A stretch of 60,059 nucleotides of DNA, taken from contig CALIHW010000060.1 in NCBI GenBank assembly GCA_938020525.1, positions 1 through 60,059 of the forward strand. The letters are read 5' to 3'. The DNA comes from an uncultured Granulosicoccaceae bacterium. GTDB taxonomy: Bacteria > Pseudomonadota > Gammaproteobacteria > Granulosicoccales > Granulosicoccaceae. Positions 7,869-20,604 of this stretch are shown in pieces; the first letter of the stretch is position 1, and each line of letters begins with the position of its first letter. Below the pieces are notes generated by a model. It saw nothing but the letters and a program-made list of their open reading frames with translations. It did no database searches and was not told the origin of the DNA. The position numbers and the translations under genes are program-made.

Positions 7869-8648
7869 ATGGCAATAAAGCAACTGATCAATAGAGTTCT
7901 GGATTCTGCCAGTGATCAACGGCATGACTGTCTGCGTCAGTTACACTCAGCAGTAAACTGTGCCAAACCGGAGGAATTAGTCCCGCTGGAAGAAGCGTTA
8001 TCGGACCTCGCACCTTTACTAAATGACCCGTATGTCGATGGACAGCTCATGGTTGAGTTATTTCGCCGGTGTCGTATCAATAAAACTACAGTTAATCGAT
8101 TGATAGAATTACAACGTTCGCACTCTAATCCTCTGCTTATAACAGCGTTCGGTATGAGTAAACCGCGAAACTGGAAAAGCGACGGTTATATGATGTTATC
8201 CGAGGCACTCGCGTTAGAAGAGACTGCATCTACTGCTGCAGAAGTTCTGTTTAAGCACTCGCTCGCAATAGACGTCTCATTGGCGATAGAGTCTCTAGAA
8301 TATCAGGCATTACATGAACAAGCTCATATACGCAGTGATGCGATAAGCAAACTCATCAGCCACACTGAAGGGCGCCATGCAGCCCTCGCCTGTCAAAGTC
8401 TCAGGAATATTCTTCGCACCGTTGATGACACACTTAGAATCGAAATTGCAGCTAAGCTTGCCTGGTCTCGCAGACACGGGTTGTCACTTTTAAAAATAAC
8501 CGCAACCGATAACAATGCCAAAGTACGCATAGCGTCAGCAAAGGCAATATGGCACGGCTATAGAATTCGCGGCAGAGAACTACTAACAGATCTGTCGCTT
8601 GATGATGATCCTCAAGTACGAAATATAGCAGCTCAGGCATTAGCCTGA
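7869..8648 (+). CDS. HEAT-repeat-like cytoplasmic protein
   Basis: A 259-residue, all-helical protein without signal peptide or membrane helices. The C-terminal third shows HEAT-like units (DNNAKVRIASAKAIWHG and DDDPQVRNIAAQAL), and weaker copies probably fill the rest. Such solenoids act as protein-interaction scaffolds. It starts with ATG about 225 bases after the previous plus-strand gene and appears to be transcribed alone. No specific partner can be read from the context. Confidence 0.7.
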   Translation: MAIKQLINRVLDSASDQRHDCLRQLHSAVNCAKPEELVPLEEALSDLAPLLNDPYVDGQLMVELFRRCRINKTTVNRLIELQRSHSNPLLITAFGMSKPRNWKSDGYMMLSEALALEETASTAAEVLFKHSLAIDVSLAIESLEYQALHEQAHIRSDAISKLISHTEGRHAALACQSLRNILRTVDDTLRIEIAAKLAWSRRHGLSLLKITATDNNAKVRIASAKAIWHGYRIRGRELLTDLSLDDDPQVRNIAAQALA

Positions 8649-8734
8649 CCCCGGCTTCATCAATTGTTGTGATGACTTTTATCGCAACAAACCATACGAG
8701 CAAATCCCGATAGCGGATAACAGATAAACGACAA

Positions 8735-9070
8735 CTATGTCAGGTAACCTCGCAGTACCGCTTCAAGCAATACTGCCATTTTAAAACCGAACCATTTATA
8801 GAAAAATGGCATGGCGGCAGCGACAACTACAGCACTAAGCAGGAATATTTTCCAGCCGGACTTGATCGCTTTTTCTGCCATGTCGTTAATGAAGCTAAAA
8901 CTAATGGCAGCAATCGGGTAGTTCAACTCACCGATTATCCAGAACCAGGACTTGGGACCGGTTATATCACCTATTCTGAAGTACCAGAAAACTGGCCAGA
9001 ACAGAATCCAGAGTACGGTAGCGACAAGCAGACGACGTGGAAATGTACTGAAACAATGGGAAAGGGACAC
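8735..9070 (-). CDS. Small predicted membrane protein
   Basis: 111 residues with three strongly hydrophobic segments (VATVLWILFWPVFWYF, YPIAAISFSFI and FLLSAVVVAAAMPFFY) and many Trp/Phe residues. The only in-frame start after the preceding stop is GTG at 9070, and I see no convincing ribosome-binding site, so the start is uncertain. It is convergent with the HEAT-like gene. No family recognised. Confidence 0.5.
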   Translation of the reverse strand: MSLSHCFSTFPRRLLVATVLWILFWPVFWYFRIGDITGPKSWFWIIGELNYPIAAISFSFINDMAEKAIKSGWKIFLLSAVVVAAAMPFFYKWFGFKMAVLLEAVLRGYLT

Positions 9071-9350
9071 GGGTTTTTCATTAGTTTTGACCGATCAGCA
9101 GTTAACGAATCAGCGACCATTATTATTGCGCATTAATCTAATTATCAAAGCAGCTCACTAGCCTGGATTATTCATAAGGCGACAAGTAACTGTTGGCGAA
9201 ATGCTATGTATACAGCTCCAAACCACTTTTTTAGCACCTTTTTTCGAATTAACAGTGTGTCTATTCGACGCCAGAAGAAAATCTGGACGCCGAATCCTCA
9301 CGAATAATCGAGGCTAGAAGCTCCCTGATTTGCAGATTATCTAAACCATA
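9071..9350. other. Intergenic stretch before the atp terminator
   Basis: Nothing recognisable apart from the terminator that follows at 9351. It presumably holds the promoter of the small membrane protein gene. Confidence 0.4.
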
Positions 9351-9381
9351 AAAAAAGCCCGCAACAAGTGCGGGCTTTTTT
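9351..9381 (-). terminator. Bidirectional intrinsic terminator ending the atp operon
   Basis: A 13-bp stem, A-rich on one arm and T-rich on the other around GCCCGCA/TGCGGGC, with a 5-base loop. Runs of six A and six T flank the GC core, so it can work in both directions. It lies 30 bases after the stop codon of atpC and is the natural end of the atp transcript. Confidence 0.92.
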
Positions 9382-9410
9382 AACTTCCAGAACAATCAAA
9401 TCAGTAGCAA

Positions 9411-9830
9411 TTATCTACCGACGTTCTTCATCTTCTTCAGTACCTGCAGTCTTGCAGAAGCTTCAGCGAGTTCAGCCGCCGCGGCTGCATAATCCGGTGT
9501 GCCCTGCTTCTCTTTCAGTGCTTCCTCAGCACGGTCACGTGCTGCAGCTGCCTCTGCTTCATCAAGGTCACCACCGCGAACAACAGTATCTGCAAGAACG
9601 GTGATTACGTGCGGCTGTACTTCAAGCATGCCACCTGAAACATAGAAGTGCTCAGCGTTGCCATCTTTATGTACTGCAATATCGCCGGGCTTAATGCCGG
9701 TTAAGAAAGGCGCGTGGCCGGGTGCAATCCCGACTTCACCCATCTCCGCAGAGACGACAAGCATTTCAGCCTCACCTGAGAAGATAGCTTCCTCAGCACT
9801 AACGATATCGACTTGAATTGTATTAGCCAT
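9411..9830 (-). CDS. atpC: ATP synthase F1 subunit epsilon
   Basis: 139 residues, the usual length. The N-terminal beta-barrel carries the family features (VDIVSAEEAIFSGEAEM, GEVGIAPGHAPFLTGIKPG, YVSGGMLEVQPHVITVLADT) and the C-terminal part is a helical hairpin. Epsilon sits on the central stalk with gamma, couples rotation to catalysis and inhibits ATP hydrolysis when its C-terminal helices extend. It is the last gene of the atp operon, after atpD and before the terminator at 9351. Confidence 0.98.
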   Translation of the reverse strand: MANTIQVDIVSAEEAIFSGEAEMLVVSAEMGEVGIAPGHAPFLTGIKPGDIAVHKDGNAEHFYVSGGMLEVQPHVITVLADTVVRGGDLDEAEAAAARDRAEEALKEKQGTPDYAAAAAELAEASARLQVLKKMKNVGR

Positions 9831-9861
9831 AGGTGTGCCTTCTAAAAAGTTAAGCTACTGC

Positions 9862-11274
<1,413 letters not shown>

Positions 11275-12138
11275 TTAAACGGCAGCGGCACCACCGACGA
11301 TCTCAGAGATTTCCTGAGTAATCGCGGCCTGACGCGCCTTGTTGTATACGAGTTGTAGTTCGTTGATGATGTCACCGGCATTATCGGTCGCACTTTTCAT
11401 GGCGACCATCCGTGCGGCCATCTCACAGGCAACATTCTCTACTGCCGCCTGGTAAATCAACGATTCTATGTAGCGACGCATTAGCTTATCTAACACGTCT
11501 TCTGATGATGGCTCATACAGATAATCCCAATGATGCCCATATTCTTCATCAGTGTTGGCTTCGGTCGGAATCAGCTGCGTTAATTTGGGCGTTTGCGTCA
11601 TTGAGTTAACAAACTCGTTTTCTGCAATATAAAGTCGATCAAGTTCACCGGCTTCGACTTTATCAAGCATGACAGTCACTGCACCGAGCAGATCACCCAT
11701 CTTTGGCTGGTCACCTAAATCCGTAACATCAGCAACGATATTGCTGCCCAGACGTCTGAAAAAACTGCCCGCCTTTTTACCAACGGTACAAACGTCAATG
11801 TCAACACCTTTTTCATCCCACTCGCGCATTGAAGCGACAGCATTTTTAAAGCTGTTGATGTTCAGACCACCACACAATCCACGGTCTGTGGATATACAGA
11901 TGTATCCAACACGCTTCACGTTGTCACGCGGTTGCATGTAAAGGTGCACATACTCAGTGTTGGCGGCCGCCACGTGACTGACCACTTCACGCATTTTCTG
12001 CGCGTAGGGTCGGGTTGCCGCCATACGATCCTGAGCTTTACGCATCTTACTTGCAGCGACCATTTCCATCGCTTTGGTGATCTTCTGCGTATTTTGAATG
12101 CTTCGGATCTTGGTGCGTATTTCTTTGGCGCTGGCCAT
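11275..12138 (-). CDS. atpG: ATP synthase F1 subunit gamma
   Basis: 287 residues, the usual gammaproteobacterial length. It starts [36 protein letters not shown] in the family's characteristic N-terminal helix and ends with the matching C-terminal helix ([19 protein letters not shown]). The two helices form the rotating coiled coil inside the alpha3beta3 hexamer. It lies 13 bases after atpA and 24 before atpD. Confidence 0.98.
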   Translation of the reverse strand: MASAKEIRTKIRSIQNTQKITKAMEMVAASKMRKAQDRMAATRPYAQKMREVVSHVAAANTEYVHLYMQPRDNVKRVGYICISTDRGLCGGLNINSFKNAVASMREWDEKGVDIDVCTVGKKAGSFFRRLGSNIVADVTDLGDQPKMGDLLGAVTVMLDKVEAGELDRLYIAENEFVNSMTQTPKLTQLIPTEANTDEEYGHHWDYLYEPSSEDVLDKLMRRYIESLIYQAAVENVACEMAARMVAMKSATDNAGDIINELQLVYNKARQAAITQEISEIVGGAAAV

Positions 12139-12151
12139 AGCTTAGCTGTCC

Positions 12152-13699
12152 TTACGCTTGGAACGCGCCGTTATCGACAAAATCTGTCACAGCGGCTTTT
12201 AAGCCATCGAGGATTTCATCGTTGTACGCACCAGTGTCATTGATCTTATCCAACAGACCACTGTGATTTGAACGTACGTGATCGTGCATGGCTTCTTCAA
12301 ATTCAACAACACGGGTCACGTCTATGTTATCGAGGTAGCCTTCATTTGCTGCATAAAGAGAGACAGCCATTTCACCCACAGACAACGGTGAGTACTGCTT
12401 TTGCTTCATCAATTCAGTTACGCGCTGACCACGCTCAAGCTGCTTACGGGTCACATCATCAAGATCTGATGCAAACTGTGCGAAAGCAGCAAGTTCACGA
12501 TACTGCGCCAGTGCCAGTCGAACACCACCACCGAGCTTACTAATGATTTTGGTCTGTGCCGCACCACCTACTCGAGATACCGACAGACCCGCGTTAATCG
12601 CAGGACGAATACCGGCGTTAAATAAATCAGATTCCAAAAAGATCTGACCGTCAGTAATTGAAATAACGTTGGTCGGTACGAATGCCGATACGTCACCCGC
12701 CTGCGTTTCAATGATTGGCAGTGCCGTCAATGAACCGGTTTTGCCTTTTACACGACCGTTAGTTTGCTTTTCAACATACTCGGCACTGACTCGTGCAGAG
12801 CGCTCAAGCAGACGTGAGTGAAGGTAGAAAACATCACCCGGATAAGCTTCACGACCAGGAGGACGACGCAGCAGCAATGACACCTGACGGTAACCCCATG
12901 CCTGCTTGGTGAGATCATCATAAACGATCAATGCGTCTTCACCGATATCACGGAAGTACTCACCCATAGAACAACCTGAGTAAGGTGCGATGAAGTTCAT
13001 CGCTGCTGATTCTGCAGCACCGGCCGCAACCACGATAGTGTTTTTCATTGCATCGTGTTCTTCAAGCTTGGCCACAACGTTCGCAATCGTTGATTGCTTC
13101 TGACCAACTGCAACGTAGATAAACTTAATGCCACTGTCTTTCTGATTGATAATTGCGTCAATCGCTACCGCTGTCTTACCCGTCTGACGGTCACCAATGA
13201 TCAGTTCGCGCTGACCGCGACCGATTGGCACCATCGCGTCAATTGACTTAAGACCCGTCTGTACCGGCTGATCAACTGACTGACGCCAGTAAACACCAGG
13301 TGCCACCTTCTCAATAGGAGAGGTTTCAGTGGTGCCAAGCGGACCTTTGTCATCAATTGGCTGACCTAGTGCGTTAACAACGCGTCCAAGTAGCCCTTCA
13401 CCGACAGGTACTTCGAGAATCTTGCCGGTACAGCGAACTTTATCGCCTTCTTTAATGTGGCCGTAAGCACCCAAGACAACCGCACCGACAGAGTCGCGCT
13501 CAAGGTTAAGTGCCAGGCCGTAAGTGTCACCCGGGAATTCGATCATTTCACCGGACATGGCATCGTTTAAGCCATGAATTCGGACAATACCGTCAGCAAT
13601 ACTGACAATAGTGCCTTCGGTGCGCGCCTCGGATGACGCTTCGAAATTCCCGATACGCTCTTTAATCAGTTCACTGATTTCAGATGGATTGAGTTGCAT
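12152..13699 (-). CDS. atpA: ATP synthase F1 subunit alpha
   Basis: 515 residues. The start [16 protein letters not shown] is standard, the Walker A motif is GDRQTGKT, and [10 protein letters not shown] lies in the C-terminal half. Alpha carries the non-catalytic nucleotide sites and alternates with beta in F1. Position between atpH and atpG is canonical. Confidence 0.99.
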   Translation of the reverse strand: MQLNPSEISELIKERIGNFEASSEARTEGTIVSIADGIVRIHGLNDAMSGEMIEFPGDTYGLALNLERDSVGAVVLGAYGHIKEGDKVRCTGKILEVPVGEGLLGRVVNALGQPIDDKGPLGTTETSPIEKVAPGVYWRQSVDQPVQTGLKSIDAMVPIGRGQRELIIGDRQTGKTAVAIDAIINQKDSGIKFIYVAVGQKQSTIANVVAKLEEHDAMKNTIVVAAGAAESAAMNFIAPYSGCSMGEYFRDIGEDALIVYDDLTKQAWGYRQVSLLLRRPPGREAYPGDVFYLHSRLLERSARVSAEYVEKQTNGRVKGKTGSLTALPIIETQAGDVSAFVPTNVISITDGQIFLESDLFNAGIRPAINAGLSVSRVGGAAQTKIISKLGGGVRLALAQYRELAAFAQFASDLDDVTRKQLERGQRVTELMKQKQYSPLSVGEMAVSLYAANEGYLDNIDVTRVVEFEEAMHDHVRSNHSGLLDKINDTGAYNDEILDGLKAAVTDFVDNGAFQA

Positions 13700-13755
13700 G
13701 TGTCGTCCTCTAAATAAATTCTGCTGCGCGCCTGATTGCGCTTATGCACATTGTC

Positions 13756-14295
13756 TTAACGTGCGCTCAGGCTGCTGCCGAGCTGTTCCAGACGTCCCTG
13801 AATCGATCCGTCTATCACAGTGTCGCCAGCGCGAATAATGGCACCGCCAATCAGGGATTCATCGACTTCTTCGATGATCCTGACTTTCTTGTTAAACCTG
13901 CGCTCTAATGCTTGAGTCAGCTTTGCACGATAGTTATCGTCGAGTGTCATCGCAGAGACAACGGTCGCTTCGAGCAAGCCTTCTTCATTGGCACGCAGGT
14001 CTTCATATATTTCACCCACCTCACCCATTAACGGGAGGCGGTTGTTCTCAGCAAGAAGACGAACCATGTTGTTGCCTTCAGGGCCGATCTTGTCGCCAAC
14101 GATCTTCTCTACCAAAGCCGCACGATCTGCAGCCGTGTTGGAAGGGTCATCAAGCGCTGCAGAGACTGCAGGATCCGCGACGACTGTTTTCAACAGCGCC
14201 ATTTTTTCAGACCATGCGTCGTAGTTGCCACTGCTTCGAGCTAGCTCGAAAACAGCTTTTGCATAGGGTCTTGCAGCGGTTACTGTCTCTACCAT
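13756..14295 (-). CDS. atpH: ATP synthase F1 subunit delta
   Basis: 179 residues with the delta/OSCP pattern: TAARPYAKAVFELA at the N-terminus, and VDESLIGGAIIRAGDTVIDGSI with a short basic tail at the C-terminus. Delta joins the peripheral stalk (subunit b) to the top of F1. It starts two bases after the atpF stop, so the two genes are translationally close. Confidence 0.98.
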   Translation of the reverse strand: MVETVTAARPYAKAVFELARSSGNYDAWSEKMALLKTVVADPAVSAALDDPSNTAADRAALVEKIVGDKIGPEGNNMVRLLAENNRLPLMGEVGEIYEDLRANEEGLLEATVVSAMTLDDNYRAKLTQALERRFNKKVRIIEEVDESLIGGAIIRAGDTVIDGSIQGRLEQLGSSLSAR

Positions 14296-14297
14296 GA

Positions 14298-14768
14298 TCA
14301 GATCTTCGCTATCAGTTCATCAAGCACAGACGCGTGAGTCTTGGGGTCAACTTCGCGCTTGAGAATTTTCTCAGCAGCGGTTACCGCGACTGATGAAACT
14401 TCACCACGCAGACCTTCACGCGTACTGATCACTTCCTGGTCAAGCGCTGCCTGGGCAGATGCTTTGACCTTGTCGCTTTCAGTGACTGCGGTAGTCTTGG
14501 CCTCTTCGACTATCTCATTACTGCGACGTTGAGCTTGCGAGACGATTTCTGATGCTTGTGTTTTAGCATCAGTAATCAATTGCTTGGCTTCTTTTTCAGC
14601 TTCTTCCTGCGCTTGTGCGCCCTTTTCAGCTGAAGCAAGACCTTCTGCAATTGTCGCCTGTCTTTCGCGCAGCGCACCAATCAATGGTGGCCATACGAAC
14701 TTCATGCAAAACGCCACGAACATCGCGAACGAGATCGCCTGACCAATTAATGTAAGGTTGATGTTCAT
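14298..14768 (-). CDS. atpF: ATP synthase Fo subunit b
   Basis: 156 residues: one N-terminal membrane helix ([24 protein letters not shown]) followed by a long, charged, Ala/Glu/Lys-rich helix that forms the dimeric peripheral stalk. The length equals the E. coli protein. It lies between atpE and atpH in the standard order. Confidence 0.98.
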   Translation of the reverse strand: MNINLTLIGQAISFAMFVAFCMKFVWPPLIGALRERQATIAEGLASAEKGAQAQEEAEKEAKQLITDAKTQASEIVSQAQRRSNEIVEEAKTTAVTESDKVKASAQAALDQEVISTREGLRGEVSSVAVTAAEKILKREVDPKTHASVLDELIAKI

Positions 14769-14833
14769 TGTTGCCTATCTCCAGATACGCTTTAACGGTT
14801 CAATCTTCCGATTGTGAAAAACCGCTAAAGGAT

Positions 14834-16023
<1,190 letters not shown>

Positions 16024-16030
16024 TTATATT

Positions 16031-16417
16031 TCAGAATTCTGTTTGTCGTCCAACCAGCCATGGTGTTATCCATATGACTGACTGAACCAGTACGAAACCA
16101 CCGAACAGCGCCCCGGCGTTCAGCGGTTTCAGGTAGTTAAAAATCAGCGTGAAAATTAACGCTGTGAGTAACAACTTCATTGCCTGCCCCGAGTAAAACG
16201 AATTCAGGATCAGCATCGCTGATCGGGCGCCTGAATAACGAAACGCTCGGGAAGCAAAATACGCATTGGGTACCAGACAAGCGATCCCGCCAGCTGCGGC
16301 TGACACTGCAGCTATTGTTCCAAACGGCAGTAACACCAAAGGGAGCAGTAAAGTAATAGTTAGCTGAGTCCGCAACAGTCTTACGACTACAAGCCTGTGT
16401 GATGATCGCGCAGTCAT
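16031..16417 (-). CDS. atpI: AtpI-type membrane protein
   Basis: 128 residues with four hydrophobic helices, first in the atp operon, 16 bases before atpB. AtpI proteins are small, poorly conserved and thought to help assemble the c-ring. The call rests mainly on position and topology. A sigma70-type promoter lies about 90 bases upstream. Confidence 0.88.
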   Translation of the reverse strand: MTARSSHRLVVVRLLRTQLTITLLLPLVLLPFGTIAAVSAAAGGIACLVPNAYFASRAFRYSGARSAMLILNSFYSGQAMKLLLTALIFTLIFNYLKPLNAGALFGGFVLVQSVIWITPWLVGRQTEF

Positions 16418-16510
16418 TGTGTCGCCAAATCCGTACCTAACACAGTCCGATGATGATAGACCAAGAATGACGTTCCGTCGCGTTGCAACTCAAGACTGAA
16501 CAACGCGCGG

Positions 16511-16540
16511 AGTATAAGGTTGCAGGCGGTATATGGTCAA
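16511..16540 (-). promoter_or_regulatory. Sigma70-type promoter of the atp operon
   Basis: On the minus strand, TTGACC (16540-16535) and TATACT (16516-16511) are separated by 18 bases; each differs from consensus at one base. It lies between the parB stop and the atpI start and points into the atp genes. Confidence 0.7.
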
Positions 16541-16694
16541 CTGTTTACAGCAGGCAAATCAAACAAAAGCGGCTATTCGAAACGACTCGCTCACAAACGC
16601 TGCGATGACGTCAGCAAAGCAACCGGATATACCGGGTAGATGAGATGCCAGATCATTGCAGCGCTGCAACAAAACGTCTCTATGATTTTGACGC

Positions 16695-17663
16695 TTACTC
16701 GATGTGAGAGAGGATCCCGTCCAGTTCATCCAGCGAGTTATAGCTGACAGTAATGTTACCTTTGCCACCGCTCGAGTGATCTATCGACACTTTCGCGCCC
16801 AGCTTTTCAGACAACTGAGACTCGAGCGCTGCGATATGACTGTCTTTCTTTTGTTTCGAAGCCTTGCGCGACTGGCTTTTGGCTGGCATACCATCTCTTG
16901 CCAGTGCCTCAGTCGCGCGAACACTCAGGCCCTGGGCAAATACTTTCATCGCAATCGCGTGCTGTTCATCTGGTGGCAGCGTCAAAAGCGCACGCGCGTG
17001 CCCCATTTCTATTTTGCCGGTTGCGAGCATGTCGGAAACCCGCTCGTCCAGATCCAGCAATCGAATTAGGTTGGAAACTGAGGCTCGCGAACGCCCCACA
17101 GCGTCTGCTACCGCCAGATCCGTCATGCGGAATTCATTTTTTAAACGATGAAGCGCCCGCGCTTCTTCAAGCGGATTCAGGTCTTCACGCTGAATGTTTT
17201 CGATTAACGTCACCGCAGCGACTGCGTTATCGTCCATATCGCGAACGATAGCGGGAATACTTTTTAACCCTGCCAGCTGTGCTGCGCGCCAGCGTCTTTC
17301 ACCGGCGATCAACTCATAACCGCCTCCACGCTTCCTGAGCAGGATGGGCTGTATCAAACCCTGCGCGGTAATTGAGTCTGCAAGCTCCTGTAATGATTCC
17401 GGATCAAAATGTACTCGCGGCTGATAAGTGCCACGGCTGATCGCATCCACAGGAATATCTGACACACTGCTTTGCGGATCTGCCACTGGTGTCTGTAGCG
17501 CAGTTTCTACTGGTGCAGAAGCGGCAGACGCCGATGGAGCAGTTTTATTTGACTCTATATCTGTAGCCGGATGTTCAGCAGTTGCCACTGGTGCTGCAAT
17601 CTCAACTTCCTTGAGCAATGCACCCAAACCTCGCCCCAAACCACTCTTTCTAGTTGTCGCCAC
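16695..17663 (-). CDS. parB: Chromosome-partitioning protein ParB
   Basis: 322 residues. The N-terminus is KSGLGRGLGALL, followed by an Ala/Thr/Pro-rich linker. The ParB/Srx domain has GTYQPRVHFDPESLQELADSI and the CTP-binding GERRWRAAQLAG, then LIENIQREDLNPLEEA, a helix-turn-helix (DLAVADAVGRSRASVSNLIRL) and a C-terminal dimerisation domain. It binds parS sites and spreads as a CTP-dependent clamp; two near-consensus parS sites are in recF in this window. It lies about 30 bases downstream of parA. Confidence 0.98.
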   Translation of the reverse strand: MATTRKSGLGRGLGALLKEVEIAAPVATAEHPATDIESNKTAPSASAASAPVETALQTPVADPQSSVSDIPVDAISRGTYQPRVHFDPESLQELADSITAQGLIQPILLRKRGGGYELIAGERRWRAAQLAGLKSIPAIVRDMDDNAVAAVTLIENIQREDLNPLEEARALHRLKNEFRMTDLAVADAVGRSRASVSNLIRLLDLDERVSDMLATGKIEMGHARALLTLPPDEQHAIAMKVFAQGLSVRATEALARDGMPAKSQSRKASKQKKDSHIAALESQLSEKLGAKVSIDHSSGGKGNITVSYNSLDELDGILSHIE

Positions 17664-17694
17664 TTAAAGGTATCCCCGTTGCCGGCTGGTGCAC

Positions 17695-18642
17695 TCACGG
17701 CGCCAGTGGCAATTCATTGTTTGATTCTGCTGAACTGGCCGCCGGGCCACTTGTGTTGTTGTTAGATTGGTTGTTCGCTTGGTCGCTCGTTTGGCTGTTG
17801 GATCGATCCGTCGCCTGGGTTGCAGGTTCCACAGTCTGCACCAAAGAATCTGAAACAGCAGGTTTATGCCTGTTATTGCCCATCTCACGACGAATTATTT
17901 CACCAGCCAGCGCCAAATACGCTATCGAGCCCCGAGAAGACTTATCGTAATACACAATCGGCTGTCCAAAACTCGGAGCCTCCGCAAGTCTGACATTACG
18001 CGGAATGATGGTTCGGTAAACACGCGACTCGAAGTGCTCGATCAGCTGGTCTGACACTTCATGCCCCAGCTTGTTTCGGCCGTCGAACATTGTGCGCAGA
18101 ATGCCCTCAATAGCCAAACCCGGATTCACTGATCCCTGCACTTCTTTGATGGTTTGCAACAGTGAAGACAACCCTTCAAGGGCATAGTATTCACACTGCA
18201 TTGGAATCAGCACGCCATTAGAGGCAACGAATGCATTCAGGGTTAGAACATTCAGCGCCGGCGGACAATCAATGTAAATGTAGTCATATTCCGAACTGAT
18301 TGACTGTAGTGCTTCAGCCAGCTTTCGTTCCCGTCCGTTGGTGCTCATGAGTTGTACTTCTGCGACAGTGAGATCGGCATTGCTTGGCAGCACATCAAAT
18401 TTCACATGCTCCGGCCTGACTATCGCTTCACTTGCCTGACAGCTACCGATTAGCACATCACAGCTTGTTAGCTGCGAACTGTTTTTATCGACGCCGGCGC
18501 CTGTAGTCGCGTTACCCTGCGGGTCCAGATCAACCAGCAAGACCCGGCGTTGAGTTTCCCCGAGTGCCGCACACAGATTAATTGCGGTTGTGGTTTTGCC
18601 CACACCACCTTTCTGATTTGCGATTGCAATTATTTTAGCCAT
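17695..18642 (-). CDS. parA: Chromosome-partitioning ATPase ParA (Soj)
   Basis: The start is the ATG at 18642, preceded by GGGAGTTCC; an upstream in-frame extension exists but lacks these signals. The deviant Walker A motif is KGGVGKTTTAINL at the N-terminus, and the family blocks VLLVDLDPQGNATTG, YIYIDCPPALN and YYALEGLSSLLQTI follow. The ATPase core ends near residue 255. After it comes an unusual tail of about 60 residues rich in Ser, Asn, Gln and Thr, which is not part of the usual fold. Family role: nucleoid-bound ATPase that positions ParB-parS complexes. Confidence 0.98.
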   Translation of the reverse strand: MAKIIAIANQKGGVGKTTTAINLCAALGETQRRVLLVDLDPQGNATTGAGVDKNSSQLTSCDVLIGSCQASEAIVRPEHVKFDVLPSNADLTVAEVQLMSTNGRERKLAEALQSISSEYDYIYIDCPPALNVLTLNAFVASNGVLIPMQCEYYALEGLSSLLQTIKEVQGSVNPGLAIEGILRTMFDGRNKLGHEVSDQLIEHFESRVYRTIIPRNVRLAEAPSFGQPIVYYDKSSRGSIAYLALAGEIIRREMGNNRHKPAVSDSLVQTVEPATQATDRSNSQTSDQANNQSNNNTSGPAASSAESNNELPLAP

Positions 18643-18687
18643 GGAACTCCCGGAGTCGGCGAAACCATCCCGGCGCACTATTAATAA

Positions 18688-19380
18688 TCACGCACTAGAA
18701 GTCTGGTCTCGCTGCAATATTACTATGTTGCGCTCAGCGGTTTCATCGGGAATCGTTAATTTGGCCGTCTTGATCAGTGAAAAACCTGCAATATTCGCCA
18801 AATAGTTTTGCTCCGGCATCTGCCCGACCATGGCCAGCAGGCGCCCACCCTGCGGCAACAGATGCCGGGTCAAAGCGGCCAGCTTGTCAGGTGCCGCAAA
18901 CGCCCGTGCAATCACAAAGTTCGCCTGTTGTGAGACTGCTTCAACGCGACTGTGCAGTGCAGTGACATTGCCAAGTCTGAGCTCTGCTGCTGCCTGCTGA
19001 ATAAAGCGGGTCTTTTTCGCCACACTATCGATCAGCGTTACATTCATGTGAGGTTTAAGAATGGCTAGTGGAATACCCGGCAATCCAGCCCCGGCGCCAA
19101 CGTCTATCAGCGAGTCACTATCGATAAACTCGTGCACTGATAACGAATCAAAGATGTGACGACTAACCATTTCTAGAGGATCACGCACAGCGGTCAGGTT
19201 GATAACCTTGTTCCACTTGACCAGCAACTCTACATAGGCTGCAAGCGACCTGCATTGATCTTCAGTAACATCGATCTGCATCAATTCGAGGCCACTTTGT
19301 AGCGCATCGTGTAACTTAAGGTCTGGCAATTTCTCGTCGCAAAGGTGAATCGAACTGTATTCTAACTTTCTTGAGAACAT
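18688..19380 (-). CDS. rsmG: 16S rRNA m7G527 methyltransferase RsmG
   Basis: 230 residues. The SAM-binding motif is LIDVGAGAGLPGIPLAI, preceded by WNKVINLTAVRDPLEMVSRHIFDSL, both diagnostic for RsmG (GidB). It methylates N7 of G527 in 16S rRNA. It lies directly upstream of parA, as usual, but mnmG, its usual upstream neighbour, is about 3.8 kb away. Confidence 0.97.
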   Translation of the reverse strand: MFSRKLEYSSIHLCDEKLPDLKLHDALQSGLELMQIDVTEDQCRSLAAYVELLVKWNKVINLTAVRDPLEMVSRHIFDSLSVHEFIDSDSLIDVGAGAGLPGIPLAILKPHMNVTLIDSVAKKTRFIQQAAAELRLGNVTALHSRVEAVSQQANFVIARAFAAPDKLAALTRHLLPQGGRLLAMVGQMPEQNYLANIAGFSLIKTAKLTIPDETAERNIVILQRDQTSSA

Positions 19381-19474
19381 TTCAGAGGACTTCCTTCACT
19401 GGCACTTCCTTCACCAGCTACTGAAAACTGAGCAATTCGAACATCCCGCCACACTACTCGACTACAAAACGAGA

Positions 19475-20383
19475 CTAGTGCAAAGACTCAGCCGCAATAT
19501 TTTCATCAAGTCTGATCTCATCAGTGAATGCTACTCTGATTAAACGCGCCAATTCCTGTATGACACTGTCACTACCCGTGCCTACACGCTCTGCAATGCG
19601 CAGGTTCACGCAGTAGGTCGGCAACTTTGGCAGACGGTTGTCTGTATCAATCACCTCAACCAGTCCTGGCGCTTTGAAGCCGTAAATATCTGCGCGTACC
19701 CCAAGATCAGCGACACAAGCAACCGATGCTGCATGGGCGTTGTTACCCGAATCCACCGCATTAACCCACGAAATACCAGCTGCATCGAGTGCCGCAATCG
19801 CAGGTTTCTTAAACGCACAAATGCGGGTGAACGCCAGCGGCAGCGGATCCTGTCGCCATGCGTTACCGTCTACAGCACCGGTCCATACCAGGTCGCGTTG
19901 CAGTAGATTTTCGCAGCCTTCTCCTGTGTTGTGTTCTGTGGTGATAATCACATCGAGCTTACCTGCATTAAATCGCTCCAACAGGCTAGCCGAGTGTTTA
20001 CAGAAAAGCCGAACTGATGCCTGCGGGTAAGTCTGCACAAACTGCTTCAGTATTCCGGGTATATGCGGTTCTACGATATCCTGCGGCACACCAAAGCGTA
20101 CCTCACCAACATCATCATGCTGTATTAAGCGGTTGACGGTTTCATCGTTGAGACTGACGAGTCTTCTCGCGTAGCTTAATAACCGTTCGCCTTCAGCAGT
20201 CGCTACCATTCCACGGGCATTGCGCACTACCACCGGCACACCGAGCAATTCTTCCAGACGTTTAAGCTGCATACTGACCGCAGATTGCGTCAGGTGCAGC
20301 TTGTTTGCAGCACGTGTAACACCCGCCGTTTCAACTACCGTAATAAACGTTCGAAGCGTTGCGATATCGAGGTTTCTCGGCAC
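19475..20383 (-). CDS. LysR-family transcriptional regulator
   Basis: 302 residues. The N-terminal winged helix-turn-helix is typical (LDIATLRTFITVVETAGVTRAANKLHLTQSAVSMQLKRLEELLG), followed by a periplasmic-binding-like effector domain (EVRFGVPQDIVEPHIPGIL). It diverges from a DUF1127 gene at 20605, with a perfect palindrome between them. Divergent LysR-DUF1127 pairs are common in proteobacteria, so the neighbour is its probable target. The effector is unknown. Confidence 0.94.
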   Translation of the reverse strand: MPRNLDIATLRTFITVVETAGVTRAANKLHLTQSAVSMQLKRLEELLGVPVVVRNARGMVATAEGERLLSYARRLVSLNDETVNRLIQHDDVGEVRFGVPQDIVEPHIPGILKQFVQTYPQASVRLFCKHSASLLERFNAGKLDVIITTEHNTGEGCENLLQRDLVWTGAVDGNAWRQDPLPLAFTRICAFKKPAIAALDAAGISWVNAVDSGNNAHAASVACVADLGVRADIYGFKAPGLVEVIDTDNRLPKLPTYCVNLRIAERVGTGSDSVIQELARLIRVAFTDEIRLDENIAAESLH

Positions 20384-20507
20384 ATCTTTCCCCTGGTGCT
20401 TCTATTCACTGTTTAAGACTTTCGATGCCATTGACAGGCTTTGACTTTCTTCCGGACAAGATACCAGTGAACCTTAACACCCGCCAATGTTGCAAATCAC
20501 ATTGATT

Positions 20508-20526
20508 GATTTTGATTATCAAAATC
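20508..20526. promoter_or_regulatory. 19-bp perfect palindrome, candidate LysR operator
   Basis: GATTTTGAT-T-ATCAAAATC is a perfect inverted repeat with a one-base centre and contains the T-N11-A core of LysR boxes. It lies between the LysR gene and the divergent DUF1127 gene. Confidence 0.6.
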
Positions 20527-20604
20527 TTTCGTTGGGGTTTAGCAGCGTACTGACCGACACTCTCCCTACGCGCCACAAGCGCGTCTCAAAAAGGGAGACT
20601 AGCG

